From Sinohyriopsis cumingii (lineage: Eukaryota; Mollusca; Bivalvia; Unionida; Unionidae): a DNA stretch of 64,000 nucleotides. Of the stretch, positions 21,905 through 37,985 are shown piece by piece (position 1 is the first letter of the stretch; every line of letters starts with the position of its first letter). The translations under genes were made by a program, and so were the position numbers. Under the pieces are notes generated by a model. It saw nothing but the letters and a program-made list of their open reading frames with translations. It was not told the origin of the DNA and made no database searches. The DNA lies in contig CM068841.1 of the NCBI GenBank assembly GCA_028554795.2, forward strand, positions 26,035,308 through 26,099,307. The letters are read 5' to 3'.

Positions 21905-24346
21905 CGGTACAAAATAAATTGATAAACATACACTTTTTGAAAATAAAATGAAAGAAATTAGCCTTCCATAGTCATCATATACTCCGTTTTTTCATCATGC
22001 GAAAATTATTTAAAAACATTATATATCCATGAACTACGTATATGTAGCGGATGCCGGCTTGCGTATGCATCCTTAGTGTAGTGTGTATCGCTTATGTCAA
22101 ATAACAAAATCGCAAATGAAACGAAAATATCACCCGATTGCTTGAAGGCACCTGCCATCTACGCATGATAAGTTACTTATTGCAAACTAACCCAGACTGT
22201 ATTGTATCCAGGCTAAATATAAGACAGTATCTCGCAAATAAACAATCAGTATTCTAAAATATATTCAATATGAGAGCAAATGATAATCTTTTTGCTAACA
22301 TGGATTAAAAAGGTATTATTAAAGCAAGTTATTATTGTGTATAATATTTGCCCTATAAACATCAATTATGATTACATATGGCAAACAAATAGAAGCCCGG
22401 GTGATAAACACAACTGGCAGGGAGCAATGAACTCATTGTTTAAACTTACTGACAGGACATAAAATACATAGGTTATTTTATTACAAAGCAAACCAACCTC
22501 GGAAACTGACTTTCGTATCTTTCTAGAGTGCCAATTGTTTCTTCTGAAGTTGGCCGACAAACGAAAGTCAAGTTTGGTTCCTTTGGATTGTTTAAGTGTG
22601 CCGATTTCTTTGTTTTCTTTTATAAAGTAGGCCGACACAGGGAAGTCAGCATTGATTATTTTTACCTGTATTAACGGGAATCTTCAAAATAAATTGAAAC
22701 AATGGAACATATTTGAAAGCGACATAATCTAGTGCATCGTGCACGCATACCGATAATAAAACTGAACAGTAAATTAGTTTTCATTAGCTTCATCTAAGTA
22801 TTCCTTATCCTTAATATATAGTGTTTTATTTTTCGACAACAAGAAGCATCTACTTCGTCTTGTATGGATAAATGTACCTTATTTCCGGTTAGTGTTCTCT
22901 ATAGATTGGAAAGCGTAACAAAGGGGAAGTAGCAGCGTTGTATTCTTCTATTTCGAGTAATTAAATTATTATTTCTTCTTTACACTTGATACATTTTTGT
23001 TCTTTTTGTGCGAGTAAAACTACTTTTAATCATGTAATGCAAATCTGATATAAAAAGGAAAATGTTGGGATATGTCCGGTGACCTTTAAAGGATAAGATA
23101 ATAATGAGGTTAATTTTTATACGAACAGATCATCGTGGAACTCATAGGCATTATGTAATAATACCATCTCCAATTAAATAAAATGCCAGCGGCCAAACAA
23201 ATTTTGCTAGCACATCTTTTCTTCAATGGCTATAATTTTGATATAAGTAACATATAATGTGCAACATTTTGCAATATGTCATATTTTGTGTTAGTTACAA
23301 ACAATTTAGTCCCATATCTCCTTCACGGTTATATTTTGGGCAGATGCAAAATTAAATTGGTTACAATACTCAGGAACCAAACGTATATATAAAAACTTCT
23401 ATCTCAACTTTACATTTGTATTCCTATATGTGAATTCAATTTAAAGAATTTCTTGATATCCATGTTATATTAAATCTCAGAAACAAAATAAAGTAGATTA
23501 TAATAATCAAACGTGTGTTTATATTCAGTTTAATTAGTACCGTGTGCTTGTAATTTGTGCGTGATTGAGGTTAGAGTTTTCGCCAAGCTGACTGTTGTCG
23601 TGTTAGTCAAAGGAACACCACTGCATATTATGACAAAATATACAATTCTGGAAACTCTTTGGAACAGGTGTCTTTGTAAATACACAATATTTTTAATTAA
23701 AAATTGTGTACAACATGTGGGTTTACATAGATAACTGAAGTCATATATATCGCACGGGACTACGATATACATAGCCGAACAACTACGGCTGTTACCTTAG
23801 ACGCTGATGATTCCATGTATTTCAAAAAAAAACATTAGCGACTCGAAAACCCACATCCTAGAGGAAGAAATGTGTTTTGTTGAAAAATCGTCTCTATAGA
23901 TGGGATTATTTTCATCAAGAAAAAGGAGAAATAACACATAGCAGAAACTATAACAGATACAGTGGAGAGAGACACATTTTATCTGCGGAAAATGAATTGA
24001 AGAAAGATTATACGAGAGGATGAAATTCGCATCAGAACAGTTTACTTTATGAGTTCGATTATTAATAATATACTTGATAGCATGATTTTGAATCGATACG
24101 TGCAGCAAATGTATAACTACAATGATGATTTTACAAACGGTAATGATGGAAGAATTGAAATGGATTCGATATGATGAAAAATGCAGTTGCTACCGGTAAT
24201 TAACGTAGAGAGTGAAAACGTATATACGTATTCATCCTTTTGATCTTTAAATGACTACAAAACTGTGAATCATGGTATTTCCATATAAAGAAGCTGTTTT
24301 ATTGTTATTAATATTGTTTTACTCAGATAACTGTTACATTCAGGTC

Positions 24347-24440
24347 ATAGATTTAATCATAGTCTTATCGGCAGGGTATTGAAACAACATATCTAATATT
24401 CCACTCCAGTGGCTTATAAACATTAGTTACCTAGGACAAT
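24347..24440. repeat. Unnamed dispersed repeat, copy 2
   Basis: The direct-orientation partner of 20595-20690, diverged but aligned throughout about 95 bp. Confidence 0.65.
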
Positions 24441-24667
24441 AATCAATGCAAACTTTACAGGATAAGATAATAAGATGCTTTTAATTTTTTTAATAACTTT
24501 GTGAACTTGGCTTGTGTAGAGAGACATGTAACTGTTATGGTGAACGATGCTATAAACCCATTTATTGGATAAACTGTTATACTTGCTGGTCTTGCTCACG
24601 GCTGGTACCTGCAGGTATCATAATCTTATGTTACGTGTTTAGGCTCCAATAAACATTAACAAAAGAG

Positions 24668-24960
24668 ACAGTGCAAAGAACAACCTTTGAAAAAGTTAAC
24701 AAGAAATTTATTTCCCTGGTAAATCCACTGTAAAATGAAGAGGAAAAAATAAATTATGGTTTTAAGAATCAAATCCGAAAACAATCCAAGAATACTCCAC
24801 AAATAAAATATTAGAAGTCCTAATAGTAAAATGTTCTAAAGAATTCAAGTTCGAGTCTCGAGGAAGAATGCAAAATGGAAGGCGATGACGTATGCTGTAT
24901 CCTGTACAGTGTTGTTGTATACAGTTCCTTGTAGAAATACAAGAAATAACACTCTGGTCA
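24668..24960. repeat. Left arm of a ~1.27-kb inverted repeat
   Basis: This arm matches the reverse complement of about 25650-25935. Shared blocks include AATCAAATCC, AATCCAAGAAT, TAGAAGTCC, TAAAATGTTCTAA, GTTCGAGTCTCGA and AAATGGAAGGC in the same order. The arms are diverged, so they are either two inverted copies of one old repeat family or the long terminal repeats of a foldback-type element. The intervening loop includes the microsatellite at 25222-25385. Confidence 0.7.
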
Positions 24961-25221
24961 TAACTTTACAATTCCTGAGATGTTCACAATATAACGATAA
25001 ATATATTAGCAGGACATGAGACGGAATGGCGCATACTAGTAAATCACCCCGTCCCCCATAAACAATAGACGTGCCCACGGGCCATAGCTTAAAAGCAGAC
25101 GAGATCCAGACCTTTTACGCATACCTAGTTGAGAAACATAATAATAAATTACAGACATTTCTAGTACAGACCCCGTAGAAAGAGATTTGCTCTTGGGTTA
25201 TCACTTGGAAAATGTTGCTAT

Positions 25222-25388
<167 letters not shown>

Positions 25389-25649
25389 CTTATCACATGA
25401 CCCTCATACATTCAACTGTTTTGCGCATTAGGTAGGTTTAATATCATTATTCTGAGAAATAATCTGTGTTGGCATTTTACCTTTTACACTAAAAGCTGTT
25501 TTTTCTTTTGTGACCAGTTGGAGTTTACATTTTAATTTTTCTTCTAATTATTTTGATTATAAGACAGTAATTCTTTTCCATGGGAATATTAAGTGCTCGT
25601 ACAGAATTCTTGGACAAAGACATTTATTGAAATTTTATTCGGAATTCAA

Positions 25650-25935
25650 ACACCAGGATTAGTTTCTATTGTTCAACAAAGAACTGTTGACGCATCAGTG
25701 CTATACTGACTACATTATGCGCCATTGCCTTCCATTTGTGATTTCCGTCGAGACTCGAACTCAAATTCATTAGAACATTTTATTGCTGGGACTTCTAAAT
25801 TTTAATTCTTGGATTATTTTTGGATTTGATTTTTAAAACCTTATGTTCTTGTTTGCTTTTTGGCCTTGTTTTTCTTAGGAAAATATTATTTGTTAAATTC
25901 TACAATGCTTGTTGTCTTCACTCTTTTCCTGTTGC
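25650..25935. repeat. Right arm of the ~1.27-kb inverted repeat
   Basis: The reverse-complement partner of 24668-24960. The best-conserved part is about 25720-25845, with identity fading at both ends. Confidence 0.7.
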
Positions 25936-27704
25936 ATTACTAAGAATCTAAACGAAACAAACACACACACAAAAACACACACACATGTTTGAAGGGCGTT
26001 TAGAGATGAAATATTTCCAGCAATAGCCTGGGTTATGCCCCTGTGACTTGGAACTTAACCATGTCTCATTCTCACAAAGTGGACACTGTCAAGATTATCA
26101 TCTTACAACTATGGTACATCAGACCGCACAACTAGCCATATAGATTGGAAACATGGTGGAAGCATCAGATCATAACCCTAGCCATATAGATTGGAAACAT
26201 GATGATGCCACGTTATTTGCCTAATACTAGATATTGTTCCTGTATCTCACTTTGGATTAAACTGAATTCCATTAATACCTAAGCAAGCGCCCAGTGTGAA
26301 AACTGTGTAAATGACAGCGCCAAACGTCTTCTTTAAAAAATGTAGAAAATACTGTGAATGGATATATAATGTAAGTTTGAACACATTCTTCTAATAATAT
26401 GATGCCTGGAATATTTACTGAAACTAGCCTATTGCTTGGATGATTTTTTTTAAAACTTGTATCAAAGCTAGAGAGTGTGCTGTTTTTTTGATAGTCATTG
26501 ACTCACAATATCACAGTTGCTTCGACTGTGATGTTTATAACTATGAATCTAATAGATGTAGTGGTATGAAAGCCGATAAATGTATCAAATTTGCCACTAA
26601 ATGGTTCCTATTTGAACTTTACAGTTTGATATTACTATACGTTTTGGATCTGTAACTTGCAAGGTTTTAATGCAGTGATATACATCAAACGTGTTGTAGA
26701 AGTACGCTATGATTTGATGCTGTCAGTTGGAATATTTACGTACCTATCTGTAAGGCCAGACTAAGGTATAACTTTCTGTATGTCCACACTATCACCCGGA
26801 ATCTAATGTCAAAGATAATTGAATGAAATGATTCCCCTTTAAGATCATAGCTTGGGGATGTTTCATTAGTACACATTGTGTGTATCAAAAATAAAAACCT
26901 GTCAGCAAGATTAAACTCACATCTGAAGCTTACTCACCTTCCATTTTGGACTGAAACTCAAATGTTATTGACGGTAGTTTAATTAAATTTACGTGTAGCT
27001 CATAAATTGTTAATGTGATATTGATTATTCTTGGTAATATATCAATATTTTGATCATATATCAACAGTATATGTCTCAAGGCTACTTAACTTATATGTGT
27101 AAGGACAGAGCGACAAAACTGTTTATTCAAGCATCACGACCTAGGGTCATGTCACAGAAACACGTGTTTATGATTCAGTTATAAAGGTCGGTGTAAATTT
27201 TGTTGGTTACGATGTAATTCAGAGAAACAGCTTTAGTAATCAAAGTTGAATTATTTCAATGATGTTTTGTGTACTACTATCACTATCTACTTTACAAATA
27301 TACGGACACCATCATATCAAGGCTGTCGTGGCTGTTATTTTGAGTCATTAAAAGTAGCATTACTAAACACTGTACATTTTAACATCTTGACTTTTGTGAC
27401 TTTTGTAGTTTTAGCCATAATGCTTATAATCTTGCCAAGTCTTGAACTTGAAGCCCATATTAAGAGAAATGAAACTGAATATGTTCTCATATCAATGATA
27501 CTCTGACAGATTTTTATATACCACTTACTTTGTTCTATTTAAGTGTTAAAGTATTCCGTTGTATCCCGGCTGTACCGTTGAACCTGTTTAAAATTTTAGG
27601 TAAAATGCGTGTATATAATAAGGATAGTTATTGTCTACCGTGTTTTATATAATTCTTAAGGTCAATTTCAAAAGCATTTGTGTGTGTGTGTATTATTTTG
27701 ATTT
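25936..27704. other. AT-rich DNA, no supported gene
   Basis: Contains short CA-rich runs near 25960-25985 and a two-copy duplication at 26131-26202. The open frame 27246-27506 includes one hydrophobic stretch but has no other support. Confidence 0.45.
26131..26202. repeat. Two-copy local duplication
   Basis: The block CTAGCCATATAGATTGGAAA followed by CATGRTG occurs twice, about 47 bp apart, with little divergence. Confidence 0.85.
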
Positions 27705-27995
27705 TTAACCTAGCTTTAGCATCGGATACGAGAGGTCGCGGGTACGAATCACGGCCGAACCATCCAAAGACATACAAAATGGTACTAACAGCAGCCTCGC
27801 CTGGGGCTCAGCGTTAAAAGGTTAGTGTTAGGACTGGACGGCATGGTGTCAAGATAATGTCACTGGGTAGGACATCATGCTACATGTCTGCGCCATGATT
27901 CCCCAGTGCTTGACATTCTCATAAATTGCTACACTATAGACTTTGTAGTGATATGACAGCACAGTTGTTAAAGCTACGTTAATAATCGAAATTAA
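27705..27995 (+). mobile_element. tRNA-derived SINE (family 2), copy a
   Basis: The head at about 27708-27760 looks like the 3' part of a tRNA (AGCATCGGATACGAGAGG, then a GGGTACGAATC box B). The body has CTGGGGCTCAGCG, GGTTAGTGTTAGGACTGG, GGTGTCAAGATAATGT, TCATGCTACATGTCTG and CCCCAGTGCT. The 3' end is GTTAAAGCTACGTTA followed by an AT-rich tail. Four further copies lie in this window, which establishes it as a dispersed family. Confidence 0.85.
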
Positions 27996-28099
27996 ACTCC
28001 CACACTCAGTCTCAAGATTAACGTCACAACGAGGAACTATATGAATAAGTGACCTCTGTACATGTACAGGTATATCCAATGAAGGTGTGTATGTGTGTG

Positions 28100-28345
28100 A
28101 GATTTGATTTTTAATGTAGCTTTAACAATGTTTCAGTCATATCGCTACGATGCTGCCTTGTGACAGCTTATAGTGATGTATAGCACTGGGACATCATGCC
28201 GCAGACATGTAGCATGATGTCCCACCCAGTCACGTTATCCTGACACCAAGCCGACCATTCCTAACACTTACCTCTTAAATGCTGAGCGCCAAGCGAGGCA
28301 GCTGTTAGTACCAATTTTGTAAGTCTTTGGTATGACTTGGAAGGG
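28100..28345 (-). mobile_element. tRNA-derived SINE (family 2), copy b, head truncated
   Basis: Inverted relative to the copy at 27705-27995 and tail-to-tail with it, with about 100 bp between. It keeps the body and tail blocks but loses the tRNA-like head near 28345. A GTGTGTATGTGTGTG run abuts its tail, as at other copies. Confidence 0.85.
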
Positions 28346-31300
28346 AAGCCAATGAAGGTGTTTTTCATGTAACTTTAGCTCACTATATATTTGAGCAAGT
28401 TGATGTCTTCTGTATTCATAAGCATATCCTCTGCCCCTGAGCATGAGGTAAAAATACAATGGAAGAAACTGTTCTCTTTCCTTATATAGGATGTCACTTT
28501 TTAACCTCTTAACATATTTTGATGAAATTTTATCCCGTTCCAGGCCGTGTCATGCGGGTGTAAGGTTGTACGCTAAGGTCATCGTATTTGATAGGTACAA
28601 GGTCATAAGAAGGGCATATGTGATACAATGTTACTAAAATCCTGGAGGTTGCATCATATATTAGTGTTTTGGTGCCTTATTCAAAATTAAAATTATAGTT
28701 TTTGAAAAGGTTATTCAAGATGCTTTTACCACCAACCCATGTGACACTGATGTGATATTTTAGATGCTTTGAGTGCGTGCATTTTGTGCTACCCTTATAG
28801 TGGAAGTTACGTCCCTTTTATGTGTATACAGATCTAGCAAGGGGTTAATAATACATTCAAAGGATGAACATGCAACAATGTTGCTTTTATGAGGAGCCCG
28901 TTTTAAAAAAAAAAAAGTATACATTGATTTCAAGATAACACAAATGTATGTTCCGAAGAAGAACTATTCATATGGCTATATTTGTGAAATATATAGTAAT
29001 TCCTGGAGTGTTCCAACTAGCAATACCTTCATAGAAAGTAAGACAAGACACATACAAGATCATAAATTTTTTATTTATCATCGGTCCTTCATGCCATTAT
29101 GAATTCAGAGTAACTTTACGGCAGTTTGTTTTTACACATTTTCTGCAATAGCTGTAGCTACGAAGAAATGGTAAATACTAAGGGAACCAACCAATTGTTT
29201 TGGCAGATGGAACATTAGTTCACCTTCAAGTTTCTATCAAGCCAGAATTGTACCTAAACATAATTTCTTTCCAATAAAACAATGGACAAAATTAATATTT
29301 GTACACATATCTCAGCAAGAATTTGTTCAACCCATTGGGAGCTAAATATTGTTATTTTTGGTATAAAATATGACGGTACCAAGCTCTTTCTGCCAATTAA
29401 ATGGACAATCCTTGATTTTAATGCAACATGGAGAAAATCACTGAACTCAGATTGACCTGCAAATTACTATTATGTTTCTTTCGGAAAAATTTTATTTCAT
29501 TGCTTACCTAGCAAACCATACTTGATTCTTTTAAATTATATTCCATTAACTCCAGTAAAAATAACTTAATTTCTTGAAAAGAAGACAAGAGTTGAAACCT
29601 GTTCAAAATAGTTCTTTTTATATTTTCATGTCAAGAAGCTGAAGGTATATGGGATTTACTTTGTCCATCTATTTGAGCGGTCTATCCATGTGTCTTTCAG
29701 TCCAGGCTGAAACTTCTATACAACTTCACTTATTAACATTAAACTTTCACTATGAATGAAAATGAGAGTAGTATGTTTACATATGGATAAACAAATAGAG
29801 GACTTTTCCAATTATTATTTTATTTTAAGAGAGGGATGTTTGTTAACGTAAATTTTTAATAGGTCACACATTAAAATTACTCTCATGATTCCATTATACA
29901 ATAAATTACTTGCTTTATCAATCGCTTTAAAATTGCATTTTAAAACCGCTTTATTTCAAGAAAGATACATAATTGTGTATTAAATTATTTCATTCCATAA
30001 GCAAGAGAAGTAGATAGTCTTTGATTATTACACAAATTAATATGAAAGCAGAAACATCCACTCACTTACCATTATTATTTGTCAAGTGACGATGTTTCTG
30101 GCAGACAAGCTCTTTTTTGATGACGAACGCAGTACAAACACCTAAGGGTATCCGTCATTCAGTGTATGTTGCAGCCTATTTACGACCTTGGAGGGTGACG
30201 GAAATGACCTTCTTTACAAATTGGTGAATTTCTTCATTAGAAATTACCCACGTCCAGTGTTATCTTTTGCGTCATAGGTCATGGGACAGTTTGTATATAA
30301 AGCAGAGCAAGTAAACAATTATTCATTCCTGACTTATGATTTTACTGTGGAATAATTTTTCATGTGTTCAGATATATTTTGAGATGGATCTTTATTTAAA
30401 ATATTCATTGGAATTGAAAGTACTCATTGACTGTTTGGACTAAAAGACTGTAATGGGATTATAAAGGGCTCATGCAATAACGTTCAATGGTACATAATAA
30501 CTATTGGTATATCAACTCCTTATATACAATTAGTACATCAGCACATTCAGACAATTGGAATTCATGTGGAACGTTCTATTCTTTTGGACTTGTGGCAGAA
30601 CTGTCGGAGCTATTTATATTTAATTCACAATACTGAAAGTTCTTCTAAAATGTTTACTTTTTGTTCAATGGAAATAAATTATTTTTCATTTTAATAAAAG
30701 TGTCTGTTCTTTCTGCTACATAGTTTAAGACCATAGTGTTGTAACACAAGTCTTCAACTATTGGCTGATATTTAGTGTTTCAGCGATTGAATTAAGATTA
30801 GTGACAACTGTCCCACACAAACTATATCTATAAGGTGCATGACCCGGATCTCAGATCCATTTCCCGGCGCACTTAAAGCGTGACCATGAAGAAAAAAACG
30901 ATTTTATGAATTTTTTAGTTATTACTATTGTTGTGAATCAATTTAGTAGAGACCATAAATATATTATATTTTAAGAAAAATGAACTCAAATTGTATTCCT
31001 GCTTTGAGTGAGTATATTGGATAATGCTGCTCTGTCTCAGAATACACGTCTATATTGTGGAGTCGCGATGGTGGATACAGTTTTAAAGTCATTTCCGTTG
31101 CCGATACATTGATCTACGTATAGACTGTTGCAATTCCGTTTGTTTTGGAAGCACTAAAACCGAAAACGAATTTCGCAACAGAATAACCATGATAGACAAG
31201 ATAAATTTATATTATCGAGATAACACAAGAGACAAAGGATAAGACTGTCAGAACTGCAACTTACTGAGGCAATTTACAAGATTCACTTCGGCAAGATCAT

Positions 31301-32404
31301 TATGTATGAGCTAAGTGTAGTGTTTTGTTTATCAAGATACCGTGAGATAGATGCATCTATTTGATTCGAAGTCAACTTGTATCCAAATCACCTCCAGAAT
31401 ATATTAAAATCTAGCAAACTTGTATTCGCTTTAATCAACGTGTGTCTTGTCACATAATCAGAAGGGACTAAGCAACGTAACTGTGTCAATTACTACTGCT
31501 CTTACATGTGTAGAGATTAGAAAAAGGCTAAATTATCGTCCTTTAATAGAATCTAAAAAGGAAAGCTGTGGTAATTATCTAATGCACCACACTTTTTATT
31601 TTTAATTCAATAGGATTGTTGCAAATAGTTCGGTTCCTGATAAAGGAAAGCTTCATAAAATGAAGCTTTGATTTTAGTATGTCAAAGATATCCGGCATTG
31701 CATTGTTGAAATATTTGCGGCTGAAAAACGGTTGCTGTGAATCTTAGTGACCATTGAATTATTACAATAAATTGGAAAGAGCTAGCAATCAAAACAAAAT
31801 CCTCCGGCAAAATATTTCCTCAAAAGTATGGTACAGTTGTGAGATAGGTTCGTAAATTTAGCTAAACATTACAAGCCCTTGGCAAAAGTCTTATTAACAA
31901 ATCAGTTTGGTCGAATACTATTTTATTTCTATGCTTTTAAATGTACTACAAAAAGTATATAAGCGGACTAGAAGTTTTGAAACTGGTCTCAGAACACTTT
32001 ACAAATAAAGGACACTTTATATGACCGGTGAGATAGACTTATCAGGGGAAACATTTAGATCTCAAACTTGTGGAAAATATTGTAAACCTGACATGGCTGC
32101 ATTGGTGAAGCGAACGTGAATGTTAATATAATTGTTAGACTCGAGCGGTGGTGGGGAACATGATGATGATAATGACCTATTTTATGGTAATTTTGGTAAA
32201 ACAGAGAAAAGTTTTGTTATTGAAGGTTTTAGTTATTTAAATTCGTGTTTTGGTGGTCATGAAGATGCAAACTGCAAATCCGAAATAAATTCATATATAA
32301 ATAAACATAATGCATATACTTTCTGCATCCCATCACATATTTTGTTTTTAAATTCAGCATGAAATTACATATCAGGGATTAAACGTTGTTTTTGTTGGCC
32401 TAAT
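28346..32404. other. AT-rich DNA, no supported gene
   Basis: No coding exon, RNA gene or named transposon recognised. Around 30380-30650 it loosely resembles 13900-14110. Confidence 0.45.
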
Positions 32405-32632
32405 CACATTTTTAGGACGCGATGAGCTATTCATGATGTCCAGTATAAGTGGTGGAGGAATAACCCAGGAAAGTTCCGTTGGGATCCACTGACCCAGGAG
32501 AGGTTACTGGCAAGAATTATCATATACCCACATTGGCTGAGAAAGAAACTCCAACCTACACTAGGTGAGAGGACATTGACTGGTAAGGACTAGCGCATTA
32601 TACCATACTGCAGGCGGGTCCATTATCGGGGA
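32405..32632 (-). mobile_element. Decayed lophotrochozoan-type SINE
   Basis: Aligns with the minus-strand SINE at 19793-20043 through the blocks GTGGTGGAGGAATAACCC, CCACTGACCCA, GAGGTTACTGGCAAG, ATACCCACATTGGC, GGTGAGA and GCGGGTCC. Boxes A and B are degraded, so this is an older copy of the same family. Confidence 0.75.
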
Positions 32633-35187
32633 TTAAGAAAGTTTCAAACGTTAGATACAAATTACATGACAATCGTAACGTATGTTTATGGAAAGATGGC
32701 GGCCTTCAGTTCATATTTAATGGGCAGCTCGTTTCGTGCATTCCAATCAATACCCTTGTATCGGTCACAAAAGCATGTGCAGGATACAGTTTCAGTTCTG
32801 CAACGAAATAAAAGATATTATTTTTCCATCCTGTGCTGATAAAACAGAAGTAACTCGAATAAGAGCTTAATTATATCTCAGCATTTATAGACGTGTCTAG
32901 TGTATTTGATCATATATCACGTAAATAGAGGATATTTTTTCTACGTTAATAACAGATATAGTTTACCCTGTGGTACCAAACGTGATCCAGAATCGAAGTT
33001 TAGAAGATTAAACTCACACTTTGGCACACAACACTCATTCTACTAAATTCACCACACGTTCATAACCTGATCAAATAAAAATACCTGACATAAGAAAGCG
33101 ATAGGGTTTAGTCTAATAATCTGCCACAGTAAATTAGATGATGGCCCTATCTGAAAACCATTTAAGTGCCATCCATCAATGCATCACAACGGCTTTTTGT
33201 CGTCACTGTTCAGGAAGTATTGAAAACTAATTACAGAAAGACTAGAACGGGGTCTGGTCAAGTTTCTTTATCAAACATTATTTTCATGTCTAAAATAGCC
33301 AGTTTCTGCTTATTTGTTCTATCTCAAAAGGTACTCTTTCTTTGTGGTTGCCGGTACACCCTTTATAGTCAAAAGCACTACAGTGTTGCTAGGCATTATT
33401 GGTGGTCTTTTATTTTCAGGTAACAATATAAGGATATAACTTTTACATGTGAAAATATAAGAATGAGAATATCTGAAAATTATTTCGCCAATAAGTCTCT
33501 ATATTTCGCTCTCAAGTATATATTAAAACACATTATTACTGCCATACTTTCATACAGAAGTCATTTGGAAAGTAATTAGTATTGTACGAAAGCTTCACAA
33601 TGTAAGGTACGAAATCGAGGTTTGTGTGTTAACACTTGTTATCTGCGCAAGGATATATGTATGAAGCAGACGCATTTTGTTCTTATCTCCCAGTATTTTC
33701 ATAGTTGTTTCTTCGCTACACGTTCTTTATATTTGTCCACAGTATTATTTATTATTGCTAACTCTTTGACTCATTATTAACATTAACAGATATTTATCAA
33801 TTAATTATCCAATTTCCGCTGTTAATAGACTGGCATGATTGGGCCATTACATACGACGCTTCAAATCAGAAGAATTCGTGCAATATAAATGCTACCTTCC
33901 TCAAACGGAATCTATCAATTATCCAATGTTAGCTCGTAATTAATGGTTGGGATACCATTTTAGTTGATAAATGCTACGCTCAATATTTCATGATTTTTTG
34001 CAATATGATTGACACATAAACACATATATTGAATATACAAGACACTTTTCAAATGATTTTGTTCCGTCCAAACATATATAGTCGAAATAAAGAATATTGA
34101 TTCTTTATTTTGTATCCAGGTGCTTGTATCCTTATACGCGATTCTTGTAAGATTTTGTCACCCACGTGAGTACTAAATATACAAATAATCGAAACATTTA
34201 AATGAAAATAGGTGTCATAGGTAATCAGCCCTCTTGATGAAAATATAAGTAGTACTTAAGCAAAGTTGCTAAACAAAAGCGTTTTGATGACACCATAGTT
34301 GACTGTCACTTTGATAAGCCATGTTCCTACCCAGCTTGGGTTTATATCCTGACTTTAAATGATTGAGCGTGCGTGTATGATAGTTTACCAAATGTCGCTT
34401 TGCTTTTTCGTTGAATGGCACATTTTGGTGGCAATTAAATATCTGTACCTTCTTATTGCACGCGAAAGGTCTAAAAATTATTGCTTAACATTCAGGTCTA
34501 CGTGTGAGATTAAAAACATCTAATGATTTTGAAGAGTCATGTGTGTCTTTCGTTGAGTGTATCTTTATCATCGAATAATAATTAACAAAATGTCCCAAAG
34601 ACGACATTTTACATCATATGTCTCGCTGAGTTCACGTAGGTACGAAAGTAAGTGATATATATGACCAGTAATGTAAAGATCACCAGTTTTCCAGCTGCAC
34701 ATGAAGAGTTTACTTTAGGCAGAGGTACTCAGCAGATGACACAAGTATAATTAAAATAATTCGCAATCCGTAATACCGTTTTATATGTCCATACCAAAAA
34801 GAAGTAACGAGTCATTAGGTATAATTGCTGTTGCAAAATGGAATGCTAAGATTTGAAATCGAAGTCATAACAAATTATGGCATTTAAAACTAAACTTGGA
34901 ATATTGCATTTGTCCTCTGTCATAATAAAATGCTTCACAGCCATAGACTGTCTGAATTAAACTTCCTGACTTTCTTTTTTTCGTGAAGGTAATAATAATA
35001 GTTTTATATTGGTGTTCATCCCAGCAAAGTCACAGCGGTGAGAGACATGCATATGCATTAGTAATACGAGCTGACATCATACACCGTCATAATCATTTTT
35101 AAAATATTTCATGCATAGCTTAATACATATTCTGCAGGCTGGTTAGCCACTCCGTAAAATCAGCATCAATAGCCTTTCCACGGTACA
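32633..35187. other. AT-rich DNA, no supported gene
   Basis: Nothing recognised. The open frame 33166-33423 on + has no domain or splice support. Confidence 0.45.
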
Positions 35188-35199
35188 TTATATATATAT

Positions 35200-35264
<65 letters not shown>
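35188..35264. repeat. (TA)n microsatellite
   Basis: About 77 bp of TA with one phase break near 35210. Confidence 0.97.
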
Positions 35265-37117
<1,853 letters not shown>

Positions 37118-37479
37118 CGTATGTTGTTTTTAAGGTGTGAACAGTTTCGTGCAACTGCATTTTCTTTAATTGCATTGCCTTGGCTAGCAAGTATTTCCTA
37201 CAGATTGTCTCCTTTTCAAGAAAACTTTTGTGTTTATTTTTATGGGATGCACATAATAATTCAGAAATATTGCGATTACCTTTTCACAGTATGTAGTACT
37301 GTACAATCTCGTTTTCGAGTGATTAATGTCAAATAAAACGTAAACATTTTGCCCGTTTTCGTGAAAATATCAACAATGATTTCCTTGTACAGATGAAAAC
37401 AGAAACTATTTGCAAGGCGCGTAATAAGCAGCTTGTATGTATGTTGAACAAAAAAGGGAACAATCATTTTTTTTATTTC

Positions 37480-37985
37480 AAGGTGACAATGTCCAGATTA
37501 GTTAGTCTTCTTAATACCGTTTGGGCACAATGCTGCAACATACGTCCGCCATCTAGATCGTTCTTGAGCAATGGCTTGTGCCTCACCTCAGGAAAGTCCC
37601 ATCTCTTCCAGCTCGGTAGCCACTGTGCTTTGCCAGGTTTTCTTTAGCCATCCACATTTACGCTTGCCAGATGATGTCCATCTGATTGCTATCTTGGGAC
37701 ATCCTCATTACGTGCCTAAGATATTTGATCCTGCATATTTTGATCTGATGGGAAATGTTTTTACTTCCAGTCTTCTCACATAGGTTCACATCAGAAATCA
37801 TGTTTGGCCAATAGATGTTGCAGATTATACGGAAGCAGCTATTGTGACATGAGTTAGATGTTGCAGATTATACAGAAGCAACAATTGTGACATGAATTAA
37901 CTTTGTTCATGTCTGTCTTCAGTAATTTCCAAAACTCGGAGCCGTACAATAGTACCGACTTTACGTTTCTGTTGCAACTTCTGGT
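37480..37985 (-). pseudogene. LINE reverse-transcriptase C-terminal remnant
   Basis: On the minus strand, about 37960-37900 gives NVKSVLLYGSEFWKLLKTD, the YGxExW motif that follows the polymerase domain in many animal LINEs. A frame-broken middle part follows with YWPNMISDVNLCEKTG and then IKYLRHVMRM. Near 37660-37490 come GKRKCGWLKKTWQ, EAQAIAQERSRWRTYVAALC and PNG, the typical end of the protein. Stops and frame changes separate the pieces, so the copy is dead. It belongs to a different LINE family from the remnant at 13223-13612. A 43-bp tandem duplication disrupts it at 37813-37898. Open frames on + over the same bases are shadows. Confidence 0.85.
37813..37898. repeat. 43-bp tandem duplication inside the LINE remnant
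   Basis: Two head-to-tail units (37813-37855 and 37856-37898) match at about 39 of 43 positions. The duplication is absent from the protein pattern of the family, so it arose after or at insertion. Confidence 0.9.

Larger units (their letters stand above)
20044..24667. other. AT-rich DNA, no supported gene
   Basis: No exon or RNA gene recognised. It contains two related copies of an unnamed dispersed repeat (20595-20690 and 24347-24440) and a short CA run at about 21886-21904. Confidence 0.45.

Noticed and set aside
27849-28079. Open frames ending in a shared MSxxVTLS-like peptide at 27.8, 54.8 and 57.2 kb
   Set aside because: The shared peptide is the translation of the SINE body, not a gene family.
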